DNA from: Fragum whitleyi
Taxonomy: Eukaryota; Mollusca; Bivalvia; Cardiida; Cardiidae
DNA length: 64,000 nucleotides
Direction: 5' to 3'
NCBI GenBank assembly: GCA_948146395.1
Contig: OX411555.1
Location: forward strand, 43,702,225 to 43,766,224
Shown: in pieces, positions 11,514 through 22,300 of the stretch
Layout: each line of letters starts with the position of its first letter
How positions within the stretch are numbered: position 1 is the stretch's first letter
Notes under the pieces: model-generated
What the model saw: only the letters and a program-made list of their open reading frames with translations
Databases searched by the model: none
Told to the model about the DNA's origin: nothing
Position numbers and translations under genes: made by a program

Positions 11514-12690
11514 AGCTCACCTGAGCACGAAGTGCTTAAGGTGAGCTTTTGGGTATACTTGATGTCCATCGACCGTTGTCCGCCGTGCTTCGTGCGTCGT
11601 CAACATTTACATTGTGGACACTCTAGAGGCCATATTTTTAGCCTAATCATCCTGAAAATTGGTCACAATGATTATCTTTATGAAACTTGGACAAGTTCGA
11701 AATTGGGTCAAGTGGGGTCAAAAATTAGGTCATGGGGTCAAATCTTAGAAAAACCTTGTGGACACTCTAGAGGCCATATTTTTAGCCCAATTATCCTGAA
11801 AATTGGGCAGAATGATTATCTTGATCAAATCTTGGACAAATTCGAAATTGGGTCAAGTGGGATCAAAAACTAGGTCACAGGGTCAAATCTTAAAAAAATC
11901 TTGTGGACACTCTAGAGGCCATATTCTAAGCCCAATCATCCTGAAAATTTGTCAGACTGATTATCTTGATGAAATCTTGGACAAGTTCGAAATTGGTTCA
12001 TGTGGGGTCAAAAACTAGATCACAGGGTCAAATCTTAGGAAAACCTTGTGGAAACTCTAAAGGCAATATTTTTTGCCCAATCAACCTGAAAATTGGTCAG
12101 ACTGATTATCTTGATGAAATCTTGGACAAGTTTGAAATTGGGTCATGTGGGGCCAAAAACTAGGTCACAAGGTCAAATCTTAGAAAAACCTTGTGGACAC
12201 TCTACAGGCAATACTTTTCGCCCAATCAACCTGAAAAATGGTCAGAATGATTATATTGATGAAATCTTGGACAAGTTCGAAATTGGGTCAACTGTGGTCA
12301 AAAACTAGGTCATAGGGTCAAATATTAAAAATATCTTGTGGACACTCTAGATGCCATATTATTAGCCTAATCACCCTGAAAATTGGTCGGAATGATTATC
12401 CTTATTAAATCTTGGAAAAGTTCGAAATTGGGTCATGTGGGGACAAAAACTAGGTCACGGTGTCAAATCTTAAAAAAAAAAACTTGTGGACACTCTAGAG
12501 GCCATAATTTTTGGCCAAACAACCTGAAAATTGGTCAGAATTTTTATCTTGATGAAATCTTGGACAAGTTCTAAATTGGGTCAAGTGGGGTCAAAAACTA
12601 GGTCATTGGGTTAAATCTTAGAAATACCTTGAATACTTTTTAGATTGTTAATTCAGGTGAGCGATTAAGGGCCACTATGGCCCTCTTATT
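11514..12690 (-). repeat. 145-bp x ~7 tandem array (array 3) with element termini
   Basis: The word TTGTGGACACTCTAG recurs at about 11610, 11755, 11900, 12045, 12190, 12335 and 12483, so the period is 145 bp (last step 148). The left end is the hairpin AGCTCACCTGAGCACGAAG. The right end, read on the - strand, is AAGAGGGCCATAGTGGCCC then ATCGCTCACCTGAATT. This matches the termini of the array at 3490-4711 in opposite orientation, although the tandem core is different. Overlapping frames such as 11532-11873 are by-products. Confidence 0.85.
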
Positions 12691-12695
12691 TTCAT

Positions 12696-12745
12696 TATGC
12701 AGCACTTGCAGTCGAGCGTTAGCATAGGTAAGAGGTGCTCATGTT
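12696..12745 (+). repeat. 3'-end remnant of a GCTCTTGTT element
   Basis: GCAGCACTTGCAGTCGAGCG followed by GAGGTGCTCATGTT matches the right end of the element at 48509-48810 (CAGCACTCGACAGCCGAGCG... GCGGTGCTCTTGTTT). It directly abuts array 3. Confidence 0.5.
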
Positions 12746-13430
12746 ACACACATGTTCTGGTCCAAAGGAGGGTTTCAATAAAAACATCACTATGTTGAAG
12801 TTTTGTCAAATCGAAAAAATAAGTGAAAAGATATACTCTTTCATTACTCGTTACAACAATGTAAAATATATTTTTGATTTATGTGATTTCTCCGTAGCCC
12901 CAGTACGGGCAATCTCTATTCTGTATGCATTATTCAAAACTTACTTCCAAAGAGAATCGTCTAGTTTAATTGGGATGTTCCTAGAGAGCACAGTTTCCAT
13001 TTTTCTAGTGATAAGGGGCATTTTTTCAAAACCAATAATTAAGATCAAGAGATTTATTGACACCTTTCGAAACACACGGCAATGCTGTTACTGGCATGTC
13101 CCTAGTCTTTGCTGTTTTTTGGGTTTTTTTTTTTTTTTTCGATTTGTGCCGACATTTGAGATGCACTTTTGATTTCATTTTAAGAATCTGGATAAGCCAG
13201 TACCATTTTCATTGCATATTCTCTCTTTCTTTGGCTGTCGCTTTTGCTGGATCGTCTATAAATTCTGTGTCCTTTATATTTGCATACCACCGTGTCCAAT
13301 GATTCGACCTTGATATTTAATCTTGTTTTTTCTTTGGCTTTCCGTGCGAATCCAATTTCATTTAAGCTGTGGGGGCTTTTTTTTGCTGCCCCACCCCGGT
13401 CAAGTCGACCACTCTAGTAAAAGACTGACT
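12746..13430. other. Intergenic, nothing recognised
   Basis: One 145-codon frame (12735-13172) crosses a T-run and has no recognisable motif or exon signals. I treat it as chance. Confidence 0.4.
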
Positions 13431-14650
13431 ATCTCAAAATGTACATATATACTTAGCAAAAAAAAAAAGAAACTTTACATGACTTACTGAGGGCTGTAGC
13501 ATCGCTATGAAACCATAAAGAATACAGATGTTACTATTACATGAAACTTGAAGGCAATATCCGTCGGTTTATGGAAGGGTCAGTACCGGATGTTTGTAAA
13601 ATGAGGTTTTTATTGGTGGTCAAAGGACAAAGGGGTCGATTTGAAAAATCGCAGAAATGAAATCAAGATTGTCGGTGGTGTTTTGAGTATAGGTCTTTGA
13701 CGTTTTCGTGATTAGAGTCGTTCCAATATCATGATAGACCAACGTCTGAGCTAAATACGCATACTTGTCTTGCAGTATCCTTCCTTTGATTAAATGAATT
13801 GAAAAATATGCAATGGTAACAGGGCATCTACATGACGTCAAAAGTGGCCTATCCCATCTCGGCCGACACTTCATGTGGTTTTAACTTTTTTTGTTAATTA
13901 ATATGGGTTTAAAGGTCATTTTCGATAGTTTTACATTAAAAATTCGACCGCTTGTGCACCTATCCATAGTTTCTCGTCGATTCTTACAGTACAGCTAGAG
14001 CTTTCATCTGAGGCACCAGTCGCCATTCTTTCCTAGGCGTATCACTTGCCAATTGTGTGGGAGAGAAATGACACTTATCACAATGCTTTTTGTCAAATAT
14101 GGGATGAAAGACGGCCGAGCCAGAGGTAGAACCCACGACCCGATGAATGAAAACCAGACGCGTAACCGATTGTCCTAACCAGGAGCGGCAGTTCTAAACC
14201 GAGATGTTAAAATTTGTATTGCCTGTCCCGAGTAGCCAAACTTAAGAGTTGCGTTATAAACAGACAATCAAGCTCCATGTATACCTGTAGTCTGATACCT
14301 GCCTTTATTCGATTATTGTGACATACCCGTTTCAATAAAAATGTACAAACAATTTTGTCTTTTTCGTGCCGATGCTAAGGAATGAGTGTGACTGTGTAAC
14401 AAAAATCACTCAAATTAACTTTGGGTAGCTCAACACGAGTATGTGGCCAAAACCGGAAGTTACAGACGCATTAGCTCGGACTCGCTTCAATCGCACAAAT
14501 TCCTGCGTCTGTGTAGTTTCTGTAGCTAATCCAACTAACACATAAAAATTAAGTTGGCCTATAGCCACTGTAAGTCATTCAAAACAGACGAACAAGTATG
14601 TAAAGTTTCTTTTTTTGCTAAGTATATGTGCTTATGAGATATTAGACTGG
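13431..14650. mobile_element. ~1.2-kb non-autonomous TIR element
   Basis: The left terminus (ATCTCAAAATG, TATACTTAGCAAAAA, AAGAAACTTTACATG) reappears inverted at 14594-14650 (GTAAAGTTTC, TTGCTAAGTATATG, GAGATATTAGAC). This gives inverted repeats of about 50 bp with a variable A-run. No transposase frame lies between them. The 84-codon frame at 13620-13874 (-) has no motif I know. A tRNA-like stretch lies inside. Confidence 0.7.
14115..14190 (-). other. tRNA-like sequence (SINE head or tRNA pseudogene)
   Basis: On the - strand TGGTTAGGACAATCGG resembles an A-box region and GTGGGTTCTACCTC a B-box, at tRNA-like spacing. Acceptor-stem pairing is not convincing. More likely a tRNA-derived mobile-element head than a tRNA gene. 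Confidence 0.4.
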
Positions 14651-14944
14651 CAAACCGTCCCCTCTGATACTAGTATCGATAGATTAGGGCGGACTCGCCA
14701 GTCAAATGAGGTATTTTCTTGATCCCATAATCATAAATTCTAATTGTTTTTTTTAAGTGCTACTTAGTGATTATGATTCTTGTTTAATATAGAGAAGTAA
14801 TAAGTTATGATGTATGCTTTGTATGGCGTTAAGTTTCGGATTTTTTGTGAAAAGAGATAAACGAAATGAAACATAAGGTATCTGAAAGGATGAATGATTT
14901 TAAATTAATCCACTGTATTAAGAAAACTTAAACTGCAATATTTA

Positions 14945-15415
14945 AACAAGAGCCATGTCGGACATGGCCATCCCCCGCCATTAAAGCTTGAAAGTAAACT
15001 GAATACTAATATATTAAGGATTTACTTAAGAGAAATACCCCCTACAAAATCTAGGTCTCTAAAATAACAACTGACATTAACTCCAAAATTATGCAAGCAA
15101 GATTTAATAATAACTAAGAACTAAGAACTAACCATATATGAAGTTTCAAGTTGATAGTTATTATACTTTAAGAGATATGCCCCCGTAAAAGAGAAAGAGT
15201 TAAAATAACAAAGGACAAAAACTCCAAAATTATGAAAGCGAAGTTGTTGTTCTTGTGCACTGCACTTCTTCATAAGATCTATCCACCTATAAAGTTTCAA
15301 GACAAGTTTAGTGACGGAATGGTGGGACGACGGAACGACAGAAGGATGGAGTGACGGAATGACGGACGGAGGCCATTATTATATCCCCTTCGCCGAAAAC
15401 GGCGGGGGATAAAAA
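14945..15415 (+). repeat. CATGTCGGACATGGCC-type interspersed repeat, copy 2
   Basis: Starts AACAAGAGCCATGTCGGACA and ends CCCCTTCGCCGAAAACGG then GGGGGAT. It carries internal units with AACTCCAAAATTATG and a GACGGAATGACGGACGG tract. This is the longest copy of the family and shows both ends. Confidence 0.75.
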
Positions 15416-18400
15416 TACAGATTAACAAATATTTGTCACTAAGAAATATAATCATTTTTTGCCTAAGTAAGGCTTTTTCAAACTAAAGTTCATATAAGTC
15501 AATCAAAAAGCAAAAAAGGGGAAAACTACATCAAGCAAGACGAAGTAAAATATCAAAATTACTCCTTCGTTGTGTTAAAGAGCACACAGAAAGTCTTTGA
15601 AATATATTGCAGATCTCGCCAAGATCATTTGGAATTAAATTTGAAAAGTTTGACAATATTTGATGAAGACGCTATACAAATGTGGGTCCACGTAGCCAGG
15701 GGTCGTTTTTAAAAAATCGCAGACTCACAATTAAAATATTCCATTGATTTTCTAGCATTTCGTATGCTTGCCTTGAAGCTAAAGACAATTTGTTCAAGAC
15801 ATCTTTTTGTTGCTTCCAGCAAATATGACCTAGAATGAACACTAACAAACATAAACCATTTTACACAGATTAAAAGCTCAGATTTAACCAACTCTTACTG
15901 CACATTCCTTGTCAAGAAAAACACAATCCCCAAATTATCCATTTCAGTTCTTAGCTGACAACAAAACAACATTTGTATTGCTTCCTAACGATAACGTTCC
16001 ATCATGCTCATTGGAGAGGCTCGTTTGAATCTCAATGGAAATTGCTCGCTGTAAGGTCGTTGAGAAGTAAATTTTTGTTTATTGGCTTGGGTTGTTTTTT
16101 TTTTTCTAAATTTGCCGATTTCAAAGGTTAAAACTTTTTTGCTTCCGTTTTAAAATGGCTGTTATGAAGAATGGAAGCAAACGCGTCACTGTGAGTGAGC
16201 GAATTTGAAGTTGTGTCTTTCCAGCAGCCGTATTGAGTTAAAGTGTGCCAATAATAACACTACTTTATCGGAAATGGTCAGCAAACGTCTAAATTGTGCT
16301 TCTCTTTCAACTAAAGCCCGTAGAATTTACTCAATATTTGACTTTTTAATGTGCATGTGATCAAGTCTTTCTAAGTCTCGTTTCAATACTGTGAGGAAAG
16401 AAACACAGCATTTTTTAAATTTTCTTAACTACAGAACTTTAGTGGTTATAATATTTTCAAAAGAAACTCTAGCCTGCGAATACGTGACGTAAGTCCACGT
16501 AGAAAACAAAGATTTTTACATTTCTAGAAAAACAATAAAATGGCATATTGATTGAATAGAAAAATTATGTTTGCGTGAGAAAACGAAGCACTGCAAACAC
16601 ATTGGTACCTTAAATGATCAATAGATCATACGGATGTAAAAGATAATGCCAAATTAAAAAGGTCTTTTTATTTGCTGAATATATATATATATATCTTAGC
16701 TAGACTAAAATATAATGCCATTTCGTTTGTATAATGGGTAAACTGGTAGCTCGTTGTCTGAGAGATATAGCATCGAATGATCTATGGGTAGTTACCCAGT
16801 CCATATAATGGAGTCGAGGGATTTTTGCGGACGCACTGACTTTAATGAAAACCCTTTATTAACCCTCCAGGTGATAATTGAAACACATTGAGAGTCAGGT
16901 TGTCGCTTTATCTAAGTTCTAGATCTACTTTTAGTTTAAACAAAAACAAAACTGGATCGTACATGAGCCCGCCCACAATGATAGCCTATTAGGGGTTACG
17001 CCATTGTAGCAGGGTCACTTTTGGATGGACAGGTCAATTAAGTTGGACTATACTTTTTCCTATTGTGCAGCAAGGTAGCGCTTGATTTCAAATTCCCCCC
17101 CCCCCCCCAGGTGGTCAGTTAGTCACGTGACTCTTTGAAATCGTCAGTTGGACAAAATTGCTTGAATAGACAACACCCTTTGTTAAGGTTCATGTAAAGT
17201 GTTTGAGACCTAATTTTAAGGGCACTTCATTTGCCAAGAAAAAGCAGTATGTCCATGTATATTATATGTCAAAATGAAGCTATTCCTTAGCACAAGCAGT
17301 TAAGCAACAAAAGCCTACCCTGGCAATAGCGATATAGCTAAAACATTGTGGAAAACATTGTGGAAACGGGTCATTCTGTACAGAACTAGCAACTGCATGA
17401 CTATTGGATAAAATCAACCCATGTTTAACAAAGTACAGTCCAAAGTACTTCCCAGGTACTGACTACAACCGTTGGTATAAAACTGACCCGGGCCAAAAAC
17501 GTATTTATGAAAGCAATTTATTTTGACTTATTTTAAAAACACATATGTCATTTTGTAAACGTGTAGATCTATGTAAGGTATGGTGTTTTCATACAACATA
17601 AATGGACATTAATAGTTTATATACCTGTAAGGTTGTTAAGCAATATTTCAATTACTATTTCACAAAAGGATAAAAATATAGTGATTTATTATGTGTCATT
17701 GAATTAAAAAAAACTTCAATTTGAAATAAATCACAGAAAATATTTCACAATAGAATGGTGTGATATTCCACCATACCTAACATCTATTTTAAAAACAGAC
17801 TAAACCAGTTTGACCATGTATGTTGACAAAATAAATGGAAATTGATTGTTTAAAAAAGGCCTTTTCATACTGAGTTTTATATATAAGGTTGTAGTAGTGC
17901 CTAGAAGGAACATTTGTCTACATTCTGATCAAATTTAGGCAAATTTTATCTACGCGTAATCACGGACCCTAACACTGTATATTAAGATTCCCTGTCGTAA
18001 TGAAGTTGTTGGAGTGAACAAAATAGCCCTTTTCCATAATGGTTTGGCTATTCTAGTATGATATTCGGCCTCTAATGTTGTGCAACTGGTTGTTCTCATC
18101 TACAGATTCATTTTGATATATTTTTTAATTGGAAAACTGTCTTTTTTATATATCTTTTTAAGAAGCAGCATTAAATTTGGTTCAAAAACTCTTTACGTGA
18201 ACCTTAAAATCTATTGTTTGGAAATTGGCGGGAAGTGGACCAGTTTCATTTTACTGACAATCACGGGAAGAGAGCAGTTATGAGTTGATGTTTTTGAGTT
18301 TGTGAAACACTTAATTTCTTAAATTGAGTGTCAGTTTGTTTGTTAATATCTACAGATGAAATGATGTAACTGCAACATTATTGAAGTATGAAAACTAGAA

Positions 18401-18600
18401 ACAATGACTTGATATACTCCTAGCTGTCCATTATAGAATTCACTTGAATAATCAGAGAGCCCAGTCGGTTTGGTACAAAGCCCTGTTATACCTACATCTG
18501 AAAAAAAACCTCGGTAAAAGGAACTTCTGTATCTGTTTGAAATGGTTTCTCGGATTTTTTTTTACATCCTTGTTCTTGTTGCTTTGACTATCCGTGTTAT
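15416..18600. other. Upstream intergenic region of CCDC125
   Basis: No gene recognised. Contains an (AT)n run near 16680-16694 and a C-run at 17094-17110. The phrase AAACTGGTAGCTCGTTGTCT near 16740 recurs, slightly changed, at 18665 just upstream of the CCDC125 start codon. Confidence 0.4.
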
Positions 18601-18633
18601 CGTAAGAAGCCGCATGTTAAACTAATTTATTGG

Positions 18634-18726
18634 CCCCGCCCCTTTTTATGATATCTCCCCGCCCTAAACTGGTAGCCTGCTGTCTGAGATTAGTGTTACC
18701 CAACCAACATCTTTTCCTGGTGACGT
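18634..18726 (+). promoter_or_regulatory. Putative CCDC125 promoter
   Basis: Two GC-box words, CCCCGCCCC (18634-18642) and CCCCGCCC (18657-18664), flank a TTTTTATGATAT stretch. A CRE-like TGACGT (18721-18726) lies 20-25 bases before the ATG. In this AT-rich sequence the cluster stands out and lies where a short 5' UTR would put the start site. The TGA at 18721-18723 is in frame with the ATG, so translation cannot begin further upstream in this exon. Promoter activity is inferred. Confidence 0.45.
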
Positions 18727-18744
18727 TTTACTTGTAAAGGCAAA

Positions 18745-19345
18745 ATGAGTGATAATGAGAGTGCAGATGAGTTTGCTACGGGTGATTTAGGTTTGGGGGA
18801 TGGCCTTAAACCAGGCGGAATTGCATCAAATTCACCATTTACCGAGACGCTTGAATCTACAGGTTTAGGAAATAACTGCACGAGAACGCATCAAAGTACA
18901 GAGAGTACCGGGTTCACGACGCCCGAGGACTCGGAAGACGAATTCGAAATATCTTTAATGCCTATCAAATCTATTCAAGACTTAAAACAGCAATATACAT
19001 CTCATAAGTCAAGCAGGTGTTCAGAGACCGTTCCAAAATCATCTGAAGATTGTCACAGTATCTATGACTGCAGATATTTTCAAGTGCGAAGCTGTGAGTG
19101 TGAAGAGAGTGACTCTAGTCCGTCCCATAAAAAGCAGAAGAATCAGCCATGTAACTGTGATTGTGAAAAGGACACTGAATCTGCTGAAAAATTTCCTGTT
19201 TATGCTGACGTTCCGTTTGGCACTTCCTTACGGCAGCAGAAAGAACTGTTTCAACACAATATGGAAGCATTAAATAAAAGGAAAGGAAGTGGCCACATGT
19301 CAAATCAAAGCAGCAGACACAGTCATGACAAAAAATCAAATAATA
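18745..19345 (+). CDS. CCDC125: CCDC125 coding exon 1
   Basis: 601 nt, residues 1-200 plus one base, ending in phase 1 at AATAATA|GTGAG. The start is supported by an in-frame TGA 24 bases upstream and by the conserved KPGGI motif soon after it. Acidic and serine-rich (TTPEDSEDEFEIS), with two cysteine clusters (CECEE and CNCDC). The frame stays open 26 bases past the donor, which must be trimmed by splicing. Confidence 0.9.
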
Positions 19346-22300
19346 GTGAGACTTTATTTATATTAACTTAAGGTTTTGATGGACTCTCAAAACTTTCTGA
19401 TGCTTGTCCCTAGGTCCTTCTTGGGATCAACTTCATAAAAAATCCTTCAAATCCATCTGAAGAATTGATCTTGAAATTCTACCCATAAAATGCTTCAAAT
19501 TTACATGATAAAAAGATGATAGCTGAGGAAAAAAGTCGACTTATTTTCATGAGGAAAACCCAGCAATCAGGCGATGTATAATGGTACAAAACACATGATT
19601 TTGTTTAAGTTCAGAATAATGTGGCAGTCAACATGCTAATGAATAGTGTTGGGCAATCGGTTTCAAATCCCAATCAATAATCGGATTTTTGTTGGGAGAT
19701 TAAATATACTGATGATCCATTGTATAATAAAATTCTTAAAAAAAATAATACAGCACTCCCTTTGAAGTATAGAATGTTAAAGTTTACTTTAAACTCATGA
19801 CCTGAAGACTCTTTCTACAGAACAAGTCCAAATAAGGAATAATGGTATTTTATTGTGTCAAAATTTTTGTATAAAACCAAATGTTTTTACTATATGTTGT
19901 CATTTTCTTACAAGTTAACAGCCTTCACAAGTCCCCATGTTTAAGAGCAGAAAAAGTGAAAATATCAACATTAACAGGGAAAAAGACTAGCAGGGTCCCA
20001 GTTGCCCATGGCCCCTAGTTTTTGGGCTGGGCCCCTAGATTTTTAAGGAAAATGCCTATACCTTTAAGGTAAAATATATAATTTTTGAAGTCTTAGTCCC
20101 CAAGTTCGAATTGTTAGTCATTTCCCCTGCATTAACAAGATAGACAATATCATTAATTTGAAACAGTTTTATTCTCAGAATTTTTTGGGAATGATATTAA
20201 GCTAAAATCAAGGTTTTTATTAAAATACAAAACGTTTTTCCCATTGTATTTTTGTGTAATTGATGAAAATGTTGGTCCATAGAAGTCAAACAGACTATTT
20301 GTTTACAAAAATTCTTGCTAAAGGTTACCATTATAACTTGCCTGATTGCTGGGTCTTCCTCGTGAAAATCTTAACAATTTCGGGGAATAAAACATTTTGA
20401 TTGGCCTGAAAAAGGGAGTATGGAGTGCATTTCAGAATAGATATAGATAATTATCAATATCTGGTCAAATGATTTGTACAAAGACAGAATAGATTCATTT
20501 TAATAACCATGACAAGTAAACAACACAAACAAAACTCATTTTACAACACTACTCGTTTTATACAAAATGGCTTACTCAAACTTGACCATTTTTGAATGAA
20601 CCCCTTATATGCAAATCAGAACTATTTAGAAAGACAATTTGCTGTTCCGTTTATTACAGAAATAATTAGGGTTTTATAGGCTGGGAGTTAATATGTAGAT
20701 GGATGGACAAAATCATTATTTTACTTTCAAAAATTCTAAAAAACACAATTGGTATAAGAATGACAAAAATTTGTCACCAATTAATTTAAGAGAAATTTGG
20801 CTAAAATTTTGGCCCATATAGAAGTCAGACTATAACTATCTATTGAGTACTTTGTACACAGTTTTGGTGATGTCATGCTAAAGCCCTGACACATTCATCA
20901 ATTATGACGGACCTTTTATGCCCCTTTAATCAAGTTGTATTTACAAGTTAGAGATCAATCCACAGTTGACTTGGTTAGCAACATGAATTATAATCCTGAA
21001 AACCTAAATGAACCACTGAAATTATGTCTAGCCTTAGAGGCTTTTCTACCAAAATGTCATATAGCAAACTTCCCAAACTGATGTATTGTAACGAAATTAG
21101 GGGCCACAGGCCCCTTTCCCTAACAATAAAAAAGTTCTGCATGTCCCCAGCCCAAACTACACAGAGCTCATGTTTGACCCTTAAACTCGGGTTTTGACCC
21201 TCAAAAATCCGAAAATATTCTATTTTGACCCTTATGAATTCCTCCCAAGGGGGTCATTTTGGGTCAAAAGGACCCCCTTGAGAGAAAATTCTAAGAATCA
21301 AAATTTGTTTTTTTCCCCTCAAATTTTCAATTATGTATCTTGTTTACTATTTAGAATGATTATTAAACTTGTGAATTTGACCCCATTATATTATTTCAAG
21401 AAAATGTCAATTCACCCTGAAACCTGCAAATAATTTTATTTATACTTGCAACTTGCCAAGCCTGTTGTCTTGACCCCTTTAGTTTCAGTTTTGACCCCCA
21501 AAATTACATGATTAAGAAGTCAATGACTCCTCAATTTCAAACACTAGCACAAGCTCTGGTACAATGTATGGTAACATGGATAAAGGGATAAAGAAAGTTG
21601 TCAAAATGAATGCAGAGAGGCACTATGAACCATGTTGTCATGGTCAAATTCAATCAGCCTAGGGCAAATGACTGACTTTTTGACATGACATATTATCTAT
21701 CCTGCATTTTGCTATCATTAATATGGGAACACAACAGATGTATGGTACATTTTGTGAAAAAATCTAGGATGTTACATGAAATTCAGGTACTGGTAATTTA
21801 AATTAAGTTAACATTTTAATTTTTAGCTCCACTGGCTGAAAGCCACTGGGGCTATTGTCATGGCGTTGTGTCCGTCGTGCGTCCGTCCGTGCGTCCGTGC
21901 GTCAGGTCGTAAACTTTTTCTTTAAAAATCCTCTCCTCAGAAACTACAGGATGGATTTCAACCAAACTTCACAGGAATGATCCTTGGGTGACCCTCTTTC
22001 AAAGTTGTTCAAGAAATTTTGATCCAATGAAAAACATGGATTCATACATGTGATATTTCCATGGGGACTCATAGGGAGATTAAGACCTTTTCGTAGGGAG
22101 ATTGGGTCTTAAATAGGGAGATTTTGCGTAACGCGCGTTGTGGCTAAAAAGGGGGGTTTTCGCAATGCATGTCTGGACCAAAAATTTATTATGATACCTT
22201 CCATACAAGTTTATTTAATTTTTTTTTAATTAAAAAGGTTATCATTTAAAGTATTTTGAGAGAGGATAGTATTGCAATGCTACAGAATTTAATTCGAGAC

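Noticed and set aside
11532..12574. Series of similar open frames (about 60-110 codons) resembling a repeated protein
   Set aside because: They follow the 145-bp tandem array. 145 is not a multiple of three, so frames drift, and the termini match non-coding elements.
12735..13172. 145-codon open frame
   Set aside because: Hydrophobic, crosses a T-run, and shows no motif, splice context or similarity I can name.
16155..16190. Possible first coding exon MAVMKNGSKRVT followed by a perfect GTGAGT donor
   Set aside because: It ends in phase 0, whereas CCDC125 exon 2 needs phase 1. No partner exon was found, and a 12-codon frame is too short to trust.
18696..19339. Antisense and alternative-frame ORFs over CCDC125 exon 1
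   Set aside because: Shadows of the real exon. The + frame from 18745 has the conserved motif.
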